Shown: positions 28,851 to 40,729 of the stretch, one piece after another
Layout: every line of letters begins with the position of its first letter
How positions within the stretch are numbered: the first letter of the stretch is position 1
Source: Phaeosaccion multiseriatum
Lineage: Eukaryota > Ochrophyta, other classes
Assembly (NCBI GenBank): GCA_965112735.1
Contig: OZ218963.1
Span: 1,178,001 to 1,242,000 of the forward strand
Direction of reading: 5' to 3'
Length of the DNA: 64,000 nt
Translations under genes and position numbers: made by a program
Notes under the pieces: model-generated
The model's database searches: none
What the model was told of the DNA's origin: nothing
The model's input: the letters and a program-made list of their open reading frames with translations, nothing else

Positions 28851-29908
28851 ATGGCGATGGCGTTGGATGGCGATAGATCGGGCCTTCGGTCCATGGAGAG
28901 CCTCCACAAGCCAATTCTCGTGCTGCGAGCGAAGGTTGCGATCGTTGGCGACGCGTGTGTGGGCAAAAGCGCCTTGAGTCAGATGCTGCACACGGGGGGG
29001 CAAAACTATCCCAAGAACTACGTCATGGTACGTGGGCGGTGCTGCTGTCCCGCTCGCCCCGCCCCGCCCCGCACCCTCTTTCCCTTCCCCCTTTCCTCCT
29101 CCTGCCTGCCCCCTCCTCCCTCATGCATCTCACGTCGCATCATGATCCTACCTACCGGCACTCGAAAACATCACACACACACACACACACAGACCATTGG
29201 CGTGGACTTTAACGTGAAGGCGCTCACCCTGCCCGACACCAACACGCAAGTAGAGCTCTACATGTTCGACTGCGCGGGACAGTCTATATTCAACCAGCTC
29301 GACCAGAACGAGCGCTTCTGGCAGAACTCCTCCTTCGTTTGCCTTGTGTACGACGTTAGCAACCGCGCTTCGTTCGAGAGCCTTGGCAAGTGGTTGCAGG
29401 GGGTGAGGGCCACCCGCCCGTCGTCAAGTATGCCCCTGCCGGGAGTGCTCGTGGCGAATAAGAGCGACCTGAGAGAAGGTAAGTGTGCTCCGTTTGTGGG
29501 AACGAGTTGGAGCATTTTCAGAGTTTAGAGGGGTTAGCTTTTTCTCTTGCTAACGATATCCGGTATCTCTTGAATCTTTCCGAAGGTGGCCTGTCGTCGC
29601 GGGCAGTGGTGGAAGTGGAGGAAGGCCAACGGTTTGCAGCTGACAATGGGTGAGTGCGGGCAGAGCGTATGGCCTGTTCCTGTTTGGCCAGAGGTTTAAG
29701 CAAACACTTCTCTCACAGCAAAGCCTGCCTGTTTCTTTTTGTTCTGTTTCCGTCGTGTAAGCACAGGCTACAGTACTTTGAAGCCTCCGCAGCTCGCGGT
29801 GAGGGAGTGAACGAGCCATTCATGTGGATAGCAAAGGAGTTCCATTCGACCTACGAGGCCACAGTAATACAAGCCAAGAGGGTAGCCAATGGCTCATCAG
29901 GCTACTAA
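28851..29908 (+). CDS. IFT27: Intraflagellar transport protein IFT27 (Rab-like small GTPase)
   Basis: Four exons: 28851-29027, 29193-29478, 29586-29649 and 29767-29908 (222 aa). Phosphate-binding loop GDACVGKS at residues 33-40, TIGVDFN at 60-66, DCAGQ at 85-89 (the usual catalytic Gln is kept), NKSD at 148-151, and EASA near the end. Distinctive IFT27 features are the ALSQML segment after the loop, FERFW-like NERFWQNSSFVCLVYDV, the LPGVLVANK strand, and the tail KEFHSTYEATV. There is no C-terminal prenylation Cys motif, as expected for IFT27. In other organisms IFT27 pairs with IFT25 in the IFT-B complex of cilia and flagella. Two further in-frame Met codons (28857, 28893) could be the true start. 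Confidence 0.9.
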
Positions 29909-30007
29909 AACAAGGTTGTTGTTGGGCTTGTTTTCGCACCAGCATCACACACCCTCAGTAGTGAATCAGTGCAGCTCTTTGATTGGAAAGGAGGAACGTG
30001 CTCCATC

Positions 30008-30274
30008 CTATCGAGATATGTCCGAAGTGCGAGTGGAAGTAGAGGGCGCGCAAGGGTAAGGGAAGGGGAAGGGCACCGAAAGGGCGCCACACCGCATGTA
30101 GAGCACACGCGCACCCTGGGTGGACGAGCAGTGCTTAGTGCTTACTTCTTTTTTGGGGGCTTGATCTTGATGGCTTGAGAAAACCAACGTTGCGGACGTT
30201 ACAGGGCTCAAGTAGGCACTGAGCACGAGGGAGCACAGCAAGCAGCATGCAAGCAGGGTCCTATCCACGACCAT
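30008..30274 (-). CDS. Possible small secreted protein (weak)
   Basis: An open frame of 88 codons begins MVVDRTLLACCLLCSLVLSA, which looks like a signal peptide with an h-region of about 15 residues. The remainder is Pro/Ser-rich with no recognised motif. It lies between two convergent genes, where UTR sequence is expected. Support is only the signal-like N-terminus, so this may be chance. Confidence 0.2.
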   Translation of the reverse strand: MVVDRTLLACCLLCSLVLSAYLSPVTSATLVFSSHQDQAPKKEVSTKHCSSTQGARVLYMRCGALSVPFPFPYPCAPSTSTRTSDISR

Positions 30275-30429
30275 GCTGTGTGTCGAGCCCGTCCAACAAG
30301 GGAACGCTTGGTGCTCCGTCGGACTCAGGGAGAGAGAGAGAGAGAGCAGCCAGCGCCGGAGGTGGGGGTGGCAGCAGCCTGCGCTCAGTGTCCGACTCAT
30401 CTTCTGGCTGAGCCACGCCGAGAGGGAGC

Positions 30430-30475
30430 GGGCAGTTTTCAGTTTTCAGTTTATGTGACCTTACCAAATGGAATC
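30430..30475 (+). repeat. Dispersed repeat copy A (CAGTTTTCAGTTTTCAGTT word)
   Basis: The word CAGTTTTCAGTTTTCAGTT followed by ATGTGACCTTA recurs at 59833-59866 in the same plus-strand orientation with few differences (for example TTTATG against TTCATG). Both copies continue into an ATCGAT-type sequence. This may be the remnant of a mobile element. No inverted repeats or target duplications could be defined. Confidence 0.6.
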
Positions 30476-30748
30476 GATGGGGCAGGGGGGGGCTGGAGCG
30501 AGCTGAGCTGGCGATCGAAACCCCTCTTCTATGTACTCTCTGCGTGGGTGTACTGTCAATACAGGTGGAGGCAGGCACGCATTCGACCGGGCCGCGACGA
30601 ATCAAAAGGGGGAAAAAAAAGGCTGCTGTAGTGTATGCGTTTCGTGTCTTTTAAAAGAGAATTATTGATGCCTCCTCAAAAACCCCCCAAACATGTCCAT
30701 CAGGCTATGTGCATCAGGCAGTGGCCACTCAGCGGAGCATCCAGCGCT

Positions 30749-32888
30749 CTACTTTCGCCCACCAGCAGCCATGATCTTGCCTCGGCGGCCAGTGGTCTTG
30801 GTGTGTTGACCACGTACGCGCACACCCCAGTAGTGGCGAATTCCGCGATGAGCGCTGTGTACGGCGGCAGGGAGGTGATGGAGGGCAAACAGACAGACAG
30901 ACAGACAGACAGGCAATCACTCAGTGTCAGAGCACTGCCCTGATAGAGACAGGCGGGGAGAGAGGGGCTGCGGAAGAGAGCGCAGGTGAAGAAAGTGCCA
31001 AACTTGGGATGTCTTACGTAAGGCCAAGCACGCGGCCCGTAGGAAGATGGGGTACTTGTTACAAAGGAAGGACATGCGATCGTCCAAACCCCATATACCT
31101 CCCACACACTCACTCCATCAACAGATACGCTGCTTACTGCGTTGCCTACTGCATCACTTACCGAATCTTCTTGAGTCGTTCCAAGTCCTCACGCAGCTTT
31201 CCTGCCACTCCCTGAGCGAAGATCTGGCTGTACTTGCCGGTCTTCCAGTCCTTCTGTCTGTTGAGGAACCAGTCGGGGATCTGAAACTGCCGGGGGTTTT
31301 GGATGATGGCCACCAGCTTCTCGATCTCGTCGGCGGTGAGCTCACCAGACCTGCGGCGACAAGAAGATTCGATTCGATTCGATTCGATGCGAGAGGTGTG
31401 TTGTGAAGAGCATCCGAGCACACCCCGGACGAGCAGGCAGCCCGGTGGGGGGGGGGGGAAGAGTGAAGCAAGAGGCAGAGGGAGTGAAGCAAGAGGCAGA
31501 GGGGCGAGGGAGAGTCAGAGGCGAGCAGGCCCTGGAGAGGTACGTGAGGCGGAGGCGGTAAGAAGGGGCCTGTCCTAGCCCAACAACCGTGTTGCGAATG
31601 AATGATGGCATGTGGGCCCACAATTCTGGGTGTCAGGACTGGGTGTCCATCGCTTCCGCGCCCTGTTGCTCACTGCTGCCCTCTCTCTTCCCGCCGGGCA
31701 TACAACTATCCTCCGTCTTTCAGACTTGCCGCCAGTGTTTGGTACACACTTGGAAGCTCCCTCCCTCCGGCATATGGTAACGACAGCATTTCAGCCCACC
31801 ACTGCCCCTCTTCTCTTCATGCCCTCCAATGTAACAGTAGCGTAAAAGTAAAACCCGTCCTGAGAGTTGAGTTCGGTTGCTGCTTGCTTGCTGCTCATGA
31901 CTCTTCTCTCCGTGAGCCCTCCGCCCCCCCCCCCACCCCACCTCCACGTCCGTCGTAGAGCAGACAACAACTGGCGACGCGTCAAGCCCTTCCCGCCCTC
32001 CGTCCCTCCACAAAGCGCCTCTTCGATCTTCGAATGACGTGTGCTGCACAAGCGGAAGCGGTGGGCGGTGTACTCCACAAGTGCTCTTCCCCGCGAGGCA
32101 AGCTGCTGCAAAGCCGAAGGACGTCACAGCTGCTTCTGTCTGCCCCACCGTAATCTGCAGACCAAACGCGCCCGCCGGAAATGCCGTCACGCGCTCTCGC
32201 TTTGCTTGCCAAGCAGCGTAGGAAGTTCCACCCCTCCAGTCCCTCCTCGTGTTGGCAACGGCAATCCCGCCTTCCAACCCTCCATCAAGGAGTGCCGCGC
32301 TCTCCAAGAATAACTCCTCCTGGTATACACCTCATTCTGGTGTACGAATCTTAGACCGCATATCACTCTTACACACCACACACACACTGCTCGCAACTCA
32401 CCTCTTGTTGGGGTCAACCTCAGCCTTCTTGCAGATCAGGTTGGAAAATCTTCGGCCCACTCCGAGGATGGAGGTAAGACCGTACATCACCTTGCGGCGA
32501 CCATCGATGTTGGTGTTCAGCACACGGAGAATGTGCTGGAACTCAGGGGAGATCACCAGAGACTAGTGAATACACAGGGGAGGAGAGAAAGAGGGGGCAA
32601 TGCATCATCAGTAATCATCAGTATTGTCTTTGTCATGGACGTCCGAAAGGGCAAGACACAGCACAAGTGGAGCAGGGCGCTTTCATGGAGATTCCAATCA
32701 CAGACCGGCTCTCTATTCCCTTCTGACCCCCATCCCCCCCCTCTCCTCCCCCTTCCTCCTCCCCTCCTCGTTCTCCGAACCAGCAGCATCAGAGCGAACG
32801 CGAGCATCACCCCAATCGCACGCCAGCGGCCCCAACAGCACTCCTTTTAATCCGCCAGCCTCCTTCCTTCCCCGTCCCTACTCACCAT
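30749..32888 (-). CDS. RPS18: 40S ribosomal protein S18 (uS13)
   Basis: Four exons on the minus strand: 32888-32886 (the ATG alone), 32562-32402, 31350-31162 and 30854-30749. Total 152 aa, the same length as the animal protein. Recognisable segments are [94 protein letters not shown], and [20 protein letters not shown], ending KIMAAGGRK. uS13 sits in the head of the small subunit near the P site and contacts the large subunit. The first exon carries only the initiator codon before a GTGAGT donor, a layout common in ribosomal-protein genes. No frameshift or missing segment. Confidence 0.95.
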
Positions 32889-33064
32889 GATGAAGCGAGG
32901 GCACACAACAACGCTATGCTCGCAGCCAGGCCACCAAAAAAAGGGGGGGTTTCCACGCCGGGATGGTCGAAAAGCCCTGGGCCCCTCCGATCTTGTTCAC
33001 CTCTGATATAGAAAACAAGCGCCAGCAGAGCTCGAGAGCAGCAATCGCAGCAGCAGCAGCAAAG
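32889..33064. promoter_or_regulatory. 176-bp divergent promoter interval, RPS18 / SND1
   Basis: The start codons of two highly expressed-type genes point away from each other with 176 bp between them. A shared promoter is inferred. A poly-A run followed by a G run lies at about 32936-32948, and a CAGCAGCAGC stretch precedes the SND1 ATG. Confidence 0.5.
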
Positions 33065-36000
33065 ATGGCAGTGTCTGGAAAAGCCACCGTCAAGGCCGTG
33101 CTCTCGGGAGACACCGTCGTGCTCATGGGTGAGTTTTTACCCCTCCATCCCTTCCCCCTCATTGTTCCCTACTCAACCTGCCCCCTTGCTGTGCTTCCTG
33201 CCACGCCGCAGGGCGCTCAACCGGCGCGGCCCCTCCCCCTGAGATGCAGCTCACGCTGTCTTCTCTAATGGCTCCGCGCCTGGCGAGAGGACCTGGTACG
33301 CAGGATGAGCCGCATGCCTGGGAGAGCAGAGAATTCTTGCGCAAGTAAGACTTGGAGTGGAGGGGGTGGTCTATTTTGGCCGAGCGGGCGGGTCAGGCGG
33401 GGGTCGTGGAGGCTTAGAGCAGCAGTGTAGGCAGGTGGTAGTTGGGGGGTGTCCATTTGCCCCGCTTGTCGCACTCCGTTCAAACCCCACACCGTGACGC
33501 CACTCTGTGCCTGCCCTTCGCCCCTCCTCCCCGCCCCCCCCACCGGTTCTTCAGGCTAACCATCGGCAAAGCCGTAGCCTTTCGAGTAGAGTACAAAGTG
33601 GCCTCCATCGGCCGCACATTCGGAGCGGTAAAGATGGACGACGGGGCGGGGGAGGCGTCCAAGACAGAGAACCTGTGCCTCACTGTGGCCAGGGAGGGGT
33701 GGGCCCGCCTCAAACCGGCAGAGCAAAGCAAGGAGGGATCAAGGTCCACGGACTTCGAGGCCATGGTAGAGGCGGTAAGTGCTCACATGTCTTGCTTTCC
33801 CGCACTGAGCACAACACCTACCACCTGCGTTCGTGATGTCGCCTTGGCGGCTCTTTGCTATAGTTCTGACGAGATGAAACGCTCCTCAACCTTCACCCCT
33901 TTCATAGGCCGCCGCTGCGGAAGCTGCTGGAAAGGGAGTCTACAGCACCACGCCTGGTAAGCAGAGCATCACTCTTTCCATCACGGTTCTCTACCGCCTC
34001 TCTTTCGTCTTCTTGGGGGGGGGGGGGGGGTTCAACTCGTGCGCATGTAAACACGTAAAGCAAACGCTTGGTAACTCAACACTTGCTCTCAACGAGCACA
34101 GGGACCTTCCTCTAGTTATGTCCTCAACTTTGAAACCCCACGTAACCGAACCTTCCCCCCCGTTCAATCCAACCCAACCGACCTGACCCCATCATGGCTT
34201 TTGTGCACCTTCGGCGCTCCTCCTCTGCTGGCACAGGCACGATCCGCGCAGTGAAATGGAATAGCAACGAGTACGACAGCGCCGAACTCTTTCAACGCTG
34301 CAAGGGTACTCCCGTCAAGGCCGTCATTGAACACGTCAGAGACGGGGCTTCCTTCCGGGCCCTGCTTGTGGACGAGATGACCACCATCAGCTTCGGCCTG
34401 GCCGGGGTCGGTGAGAGAGGACAAAGGAAGGAAGGGGTGGAGGAGGCACGAGTTATGCGGGGGGGGGAGGGGAGGGGAGGGGAGGGGAGTGGAGGGGAGG
34501 GGAGGGGGGGGGTTGGTTTGGTGGTTGAACAAGTTAACAACACGTCTCGTCTGAGAAAGTAGTGTGTGGCTTACATGGAGAGTCGAAATGGATGTCGAGC
34601 ATCAATAGCAACAAGCCGCCCCGCCCCCCCAATGCTCTGACCACTTTCCCTGCCTCCCTGTGTGTGTGTGTGTCGTTGCAACAGTATGCCCTCGCATGAA
34701 CATGGCACCCCGGCAGTCCGCAGCACCAGCGACAGCCGCAACGGCGACAGCACCAGACGGCAACGGAGCAGCAGCAGGAGGAGCAGAGGGAGCAGCAAAC
34801 GGAGAGGGAGGGGCGGAGGCGGCCGGGGCGGGAGCGACAGGCAGGCCTTCTGGGGCGTCAGTCATCGCCGCGGCGGCAGCAGCCTCGGTGTCGAATCAGC
34901 CCAAACCGGAGCCTTGTGCTCTACAAGCACGCTTCTTCACAGAGTCGAGGCTTCTCAACAGAGAGGTGGACCTTCTCATTCAGGGCGTCGACAGTTACGG
35001 AAACTTTTTCGGTGCGTGAGTGAGAGTGAGGGAGGGTGTGAGTGAGTGAATGAGGGGGTGAGTGGGTGAGTGGGTGAGTGAGTGAGTGAGGGGGTGAGTG
35101 AGGGGATGAGTCAGCAAAAGATGAGTAAATGAGTGAGTGAGTGAGTGAGTGAGAGACTGGCAAGCAACGCGGGGGCGGGCGTCCAGGGGCTGCATGGAAC
35201 TATCACTAGGGGAGGGTCAATTTTGTGACCAAACACAACCAACCAGTCAACCTCCCACCCACCCTCACCTACCCCACCCACACCTACCCCCCCTACGCCT
35301 TCCCCATCCACCCCTACCCCACCCACCCACCCAGGCACTGTGCTTCATCCCAAGGGCAACATCAGCGTGGAGATCCTCAAGGGTGGGTTGGGCCGCATGC
35401 AGGACTGGAGCAGCGCCTTCCTCAGCAGAGACGCCGCGAGCTCCATGCGAAGTGCGGAGAACACAGCCAAGCACAACACCGCGGGCGTGTGGAAGGGGTG
35501 GAAGGCGCCGGTCATCCAAGGAGAGCAGGAGTACAGCGGAACGGTCGTGGAGGTACGTGTGTACGTGTGTATGTATGTGTGTGTGCGTGTGTGAGTGTGC
35601 ATTTGCGCGCGTGTGTGTGTGTGTGTGTGCTTGCTTTTAGGCCTTTTGGGGGCGTGCGAAATGAAGGGAGGTGAATTGAAACCGAAACCGAAACCGACTC
35701 GCTCATCTCCTTCCATCGTGGTGGCTGTATACGGCCCACTCACACTCACATACACTCTCTTGCTCCACATCTCTTTGTCCTGCTCTCTCTATTTCCACCC
35801 TTGCCTCTCTCCCCTCTCACTCCCTCTCTGTACTGTGCAGGTGCACAGCGGAGATCAAGTGAGCGTGCTGGTGCAAGTAAGAGAAGGAGCTCCCAAGGCA
35901 GAGCGCAGAGTGGCCCTCTCTTCCCTTCGAACCCCCAAGATTGGAAACGCTCGTCGCGGAGTACCTGATGAACCCTGGGCAGCAGGGGCCAAGGAGTCTC

Positions 36001-39000
36001 TACGACACAAGGTCATTGGGCGAGAGGTGAGTGCAAACTGCAGACTGCAAACTGGCAATTAACACAACAAACTGCAAACAGCAGTGCAAGTGCAGTGCAG
36101 GCTGTTGTGTTGAGACGAATGCCCGGTTGGTTCCTTTTCTTCTCGCTTCTTCAGTCCAGTCGGTCCAGTCGGCCCAGTCCTTCCTGTTCAACACGTAAAG
36201 TTACGTAAAGTTATCTCTCTCTTCTCTCATGCTGTGCCCCTGTCGCTTCGTCCGTCTCTCTCTCTCCACCCCCCCCCCCCCTTCCACAACACACACCCTC
36301 CTTTCCATCTGGCTGCTCACTCACTCACTCACTCACTCACTCACTCAGGTGAAGGTGTGTGTAGACTACGAGAGAGACTTGCCCCAGGGAGACGGCCCTA
36401 CTGTGAAACGCTCATTTGCAACCGTGTGCACGGGCAAGGCGGGCAAGGAGAAGAACGTGGCGGAGCTCCTTCTGCAAGAGGGGCTTGGACAGGTAAGAGG
36501 GGAGGGGAGGGGAGGGGAGGGGATTATTCAATTGACTTATTATTCAACGGGAATCAACCTACAGTACGACGTAAGAATCATCACGTAATGGTGTGTGTGC
36601 CCTTGTCGTCCAAAGGTGGTGCGGCATCGACAAGACGAGCCCCGAAGCCGAGACTACGACGCTCTCATGGCCGCTGAGCGCGCTGCCCAGGAGGCCAAGA
36701 AGGGGCGGTGGAGCGGGAAGGAAGCACCGGTGACGCGCTCCATGGACCTAACAGGAGACCCCAAGAGGGCCCGTTCGCACTTGCCCTTTCTGCAGAGGCA
36801 AAAGTCCGTCAAGGCCATCGTGGAGCATGTCTTTGCGGGGCACCGCTTCAAGGTACGGCGTTACGGATCCATGAGTGGCAGTTACGGTTACCGTTACGGT
36901 TACGGTTACGGTTACGGTTACGGTTACGTGTGTGCTGTCCTCCTGATGGTGAAGGAAGGAGAAGAAGTTGCGCCTGCTCTGCGGTCTTGGATACATACAG
37001 GAAGGGCGCTTGGACTTGTGCTGGCCTGGTGCTGGCCTGCCATCAATTGCCTTCCCTCAGCGATGGCGTGTAGCACAAAGTGCGCAGCTCCTGCTCGCTC
37101 GCCGCACTCCGCTCAGCCGCCATCCTCCCTCCTCTCCCCTCCTCTCCCCTCCCCTCCCCTCCCCTCCCCTCCCCTCCCCTCCCCTGTCTCTTGCCGCCTG
37201 TACTCGGTCTGGTTACTTGCTTGCTTGCTTGGGTTGGGTCTGTAAATTGGGGTCATCTACTTCCCGTTGTTCTGTATACTCTGCTACTCCTCTACTACCT
37301 ACCCCTCCTTCTCACAGCTGTTCATCCCCAAGGAGAACTGCTCCCTCATGTTCGCAGTGAGTGCCGTGCGCTGTCCAATGCCCTCGAGGCAGGGCCCAGG
37401 AGGCCAGGCGGCGGGTGGACGGCCTGCGGACCCGTTTGGGGATGAAGCAAGGCTATTCTCGAGGGCCGCCATTATGCAGAGGAGCGTTGAAGTTGAGGTG
37501 GAGGACATGGACAAGAACGGTGAGTGAGAGGAGAGGAGAGGAGGGGATATATACTGACTTAACATAGGAATATGAATCAACCTAAGCATTACGTATGTAC
37601 GTACACGCGTGTGGTGAGGGGTAGGGGTGGGGGTGAAGACGGAGGGGGTGTGTGTGCGCCTTGCCTTCCTTCTTTTGGGAAGGAGAAGGGGGTGTTGGTT
37701 GACAGGGGGCGGAAGGTTTCGTGACTGCTGCCACGATCATTTAATTATTCCTTACCTCTACACCTCTACACTTTCTGTTGTTGGCCTTTGCATCCCCCCC
37801 CACCCGCCACATACACACACTCCAAATACATAATCAAATAACGTTTCACACAGGCGTCGCTTTGGGCGTGCTTCATGTGAACCAAAAAGACTATGCCGAG
37901 GTGCTGCTGAAAGAGGGCTTGGCCACCGGGGACGGGCGATACCTGGACAGGCAGGGAGGCAAGGGGCTGGCGCTCAAGGAGGTGGAGGCGAAGGCTCAGG
38001 CGAGCAAGCTTGGCGTGTGGAGTGTGCAGAAGGACGCGGAGGAGCAGAAAGCGGCACGCGAGGTAAGGAAGGACGGAGGGACGGGAAGGAAGGACGGAAG
38101 GAGGACGGGCTACATGTATGAACCGTTGTGTACATGTGCTCTCTCTCACCTTCACACTCACATGGTAGCAAACAAAATCTGGGGTTGGGAGGATGCCCTT
38201 CTGTCTGCGCAGCGCTACCTGAAGTACTTCGTACTTCGAAGTTTGAAATTTGGGCTTCCCCTCCCCTCCGTTTTGAGTAAAAGTCAATGTCCTCCGGTCT
38301 CTGGATTGTGGACAGTTGCTTGCTCAAGTGACCCCTATCGCACAAACGATGAAGGAATGGTGTGCGTTTGAGTTGAAGTGTTGAGTTTGTTCTGTGGGTG
38401 TGCTTGCATCCAATTTCCCCATACGATCCAATAAACAAAAAGCTAACGAGGGCTGGATTCCACTACCTTTTCCCTTTGGCATTTGCTTCCTTCTATCCCC
38501 CCCTCTACTTTTCATATCAGGAGCAAGAGGACAAGAATGATCAAGTTGCAGAGGAGCTGGTGGGTGTCAAGTTGAGTGAAATCTGCGATGGCAGCCGAGT
38601 CTTCGTCAACCTCACAGCGAGCGACGGCCTGGATGTGGTGGAGGCCAAGATGAAGGAGCTGAAGGACAAGGTCGGCACGACGGGTGCTCCGATGGAGTAC
38701 CGCAGGGGCAGTCTCTGCGCAGCTCTCTTCGACGATGGAGCCGGTGTCAAGTGGTTCCGAGCTCGCCTGGGGGGGATGGTGGGAGGAGGAGGTGGTAAGG
38801 GAGGAGGAGATGCTGCCGCCGCCTCGAAGGACAAGAAGGGATACAGTGTTTCCTATATTGACTACGGTAACTCTGCGGTGGTGGAGAGCAAGCAACTGCG
38901 GCCGCTGGAGAGGGCGTACTTTGACATTCCCCCTCAGGCCAAGGAATGCGTCTTGGCCTTTTGCCGTGTGCCGAGCCTCGAGGAGGACTTTGGCCAGCAG

Positions 39001-39420
39001 GCAGCAATGGCACTGGGGGGCATGGGGTGGGGTAAAGACCTCTTGGCGAGGATGATGGGCGTGGATAGTGCAGGGAGGATGCGGGTCGTACTGTACGCAC
39101 CAGCAGCAGCAGCAGCAGGAGGAGGAGAAGGAGGAGCAGAGGCAGGAGCAGCAGAAGGAGCAGCAGCAGATGCGGCAGCTGCTGCCACCGCAGGTTCAGC
39201 CGAGGCGGGCGGCAATACGAGCATCAACGAGCGGCTCGTGGAGGAGGGGCTGGCGAGGCTGGCCAGGGGGGCTGAGCTGCAGACCAGGGGGAAGGCACTG
39301 GCCACCGAGTATGTGAGTGCCCTCAAAGCGGCTCAGGAGGTGGCCCACAAGGGTCGGCTCAACATGTGGCGCTACGGTGATTGCGCCTCCGACGACGAAG
39401 ATGACTTTCCCAGGCTGTGA
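33065..39420 (+). CDS. SND1: Staphylococcal nuclease domain / Tudor protein (Tudor-SN, p100)
   Basis: Thirteen exons keep frame (1020 aa): 33065-33128, 33212-33344, 33555-33774, 33908-33956, 34237-34410, 34685-35011, 35335-35552, 35841-36026, 36349-36492, 36616-36852, 37318-37519, 37854-38062 and 38521-39420. It begins MAVSGKATVKAVLSGDTVVL and continues AAPPPEMQLTLSSLMAPRLA and DEPHAWESREFLRK, the SN-domain pattern. Four SN repeats follow, then a Tudor domain in the last exon (SLCAALFDDG, YIDYGN; about residues 775-845) embedded in a split fifth SN fold ending RLNMWRYGD. Tudor-SN acts in RNA metabolism (stress granules, splicing, RNA decay) and binds dimethyl-arginine through Tudor. An Ala/Gly-rich insert (34700-34890) and a second one near the C-terminus make it longer than the human protein (910 aa). 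Confidence 0.93.
35012..35155 (+). repeat. (GTGA)n-type array beginning at an SND1 5' splice site
   Basis: The exon end ...TTTTTCG is followed by GTGCGTGAGTGAGAGTGAGG and then imperfect GTGA repeats to about 35155. Same arrangement as in NUP160. Confidence 0.8.
36317..36348 (+). repeat. (TCAC)n array ending at an SND1 3' splice site
   Basis: About seven TCAC units run directly into the AG of the acceptor before GTGAAGGTGTG. The satellite acts as the pyrimidine-rich tract. Confidence 0.85.
36870..36930 (+). repeat. GGTTAC hexamer array in SND1 intron 10
   Basis: Seven or so GGTTAC units, one variant GGTTACC, lie just after the donor at 36853. The unit is not a standard telomere repeat. No other copy of the array in the window. 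Confidence 0.8.
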
Positions 39421-40554
39421 GCTGAGCCAGTTAATTGGATGAGCTGCGCTGAGCTGCTTGTCGAATCACAGATGGCAGCACATGGCGCTTGAGTTTGAGT
39501 TTTGTATGTATGACCTCCCAGGAGGGCCCGAGGGTCTGAGGGAAGCTGTGAGGAGAACCAACAGCTCCATTGTGTTTTGGTTTGCAAGCACACAGACACA
39601 TCGCGCGGAAGGGCAAGTACATGAGTGGCCATGACAAAAGCTGCTTACATACACGAGTTAGCCATGACAACGGTATCTACTTTCATTTGAAATACACCAG
39701 TTGTGAACATCTCCTTCGTCCACCGACGCGGCACCTGCTGTTTTGCGTCTCCACATTATCTTTCACCCACAGCCGTCGCTTAGCAATTGGTCAGCAGATG
39801 CTCTGGTGCTGCCCTGGTGCTTCTCTGGTGCTGCCCTGGTGCTTCTCTGGTGCTGCTCTGCTGATGTTGCTGGTGCTGCTCTGCTGGTGGTGGTTGTGGT
39901 GGTTGTCGTGCTACGGTCAGAACGCTGTCACCGCCTCCTACGCCGCCGCCGCTGCTGCTGCTGCTAGTGGGCTGCTGTATCACCAACTGCTGCTAGTGGG
40001 CTGGTGTTGGTGCGGCTCGAGCTTCCGCGGTAGCGCTTTTCCTTCTGACACGCCACGAAGAGGCGCACGGAAGAGCTTTTATCTTTTTTTTTTAATCCAT
40101 CGCGTGTTTGTCCTCCTCCCTCCCTCCCACCCGGCCGGGCAGGGCCGCCGACGTCGCTTCAGCCGCCAAAACGCGAGACTCAGCAGGCACGCACCGCAAG
40201 TCCCTGCCTTGCCCTGCCCATATGCCTGCCTTGGCCTGCCCATATGCCTGCCTTGCCATGCCACATCGCCCACAGCCGACGCAATCACCACCTCCTGGAG
40301 TCCAGCTCACTCAGCACACTTCCCATATTCCTGCATGTGCTTGTTCTCCTTTCTCCTTGCTTCCATTCGGGCAGTTGAAACTTGCGAGCCTGTGGCCGCT
40401 GCTGCTGACACCTCCTCGAAGGGCCTCGCAGCATGACGAGGCGGAGTCCATCGCTTTCTCTGAAAAGAGGGTGGAAGGAAGGAGGGAAGGAAGAGGAGAG
40501 GATGGGGGGCTGCCTCCCTCCCATCCCACATCTCTGTGAAAGGGTCTCTATCCT
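39421..40554. other. Convergent intergenic region (SND1 / ALG13 3' ends)
   Basis: A 288-codon plus-strand open frame here is Cys/Trp/Leu-rich and derives from CTGGTGCTGC-type repeats, so I do not accept it. One copy of the CTGTATCACCAACTG element lies at 39971-39994. The rest should be 3' UTR sequence. Confidence 0.6.
39971..39994 (+). repeat. CTGTATCACCAACTG element copy, intergenic
   Basis: CTGCTGTATCACCAACTGCT at 39972-39991, flanked by CTGCTAGTGGG on both sides. This copy is downstream of both convergent genes. Confidence 0.85.
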
Positions 40555-40689
40555 TTATGTCTGGAGCGCTTCATCCACTACGAGTGCGAAGCTCTGGGGG
40601 TTTCCCGCTGGGTATGGTTGCACGGTGCTCCACTCGGTGCCCTGCAGAGTGTCCAAGAGGCCTGCTCCCCCCCCACACACACGCACGCA

Positions 40690-40729
<40 letters not shown>

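Larger units (their letters stand above)
29909..30748. other. Convergent intergenic region (IFT27 / RPS18 3' ends)
   Basis: Apart from a weak minus-strand open frame described separately, I see no gene. A short dispersed repeat copy lies at 30430-30475. This is where both 3' UTRs should end. Confidence 0.5.

Noticed and set aside
36870-36930. Interstitial telomere repeat
   Set aside because: The unit GGTTAC does not match common telomere units such as TTAGGG or TTTAGGG, and the array is short and intronic.
39570-40436. 288-codon plus-strand open frame
   Set aside because: Rich in Cys, Trp and Leu from CTGGTGCTGC-type repeats, lies in the 3' flanks of two convergent genes, and shows no motif.
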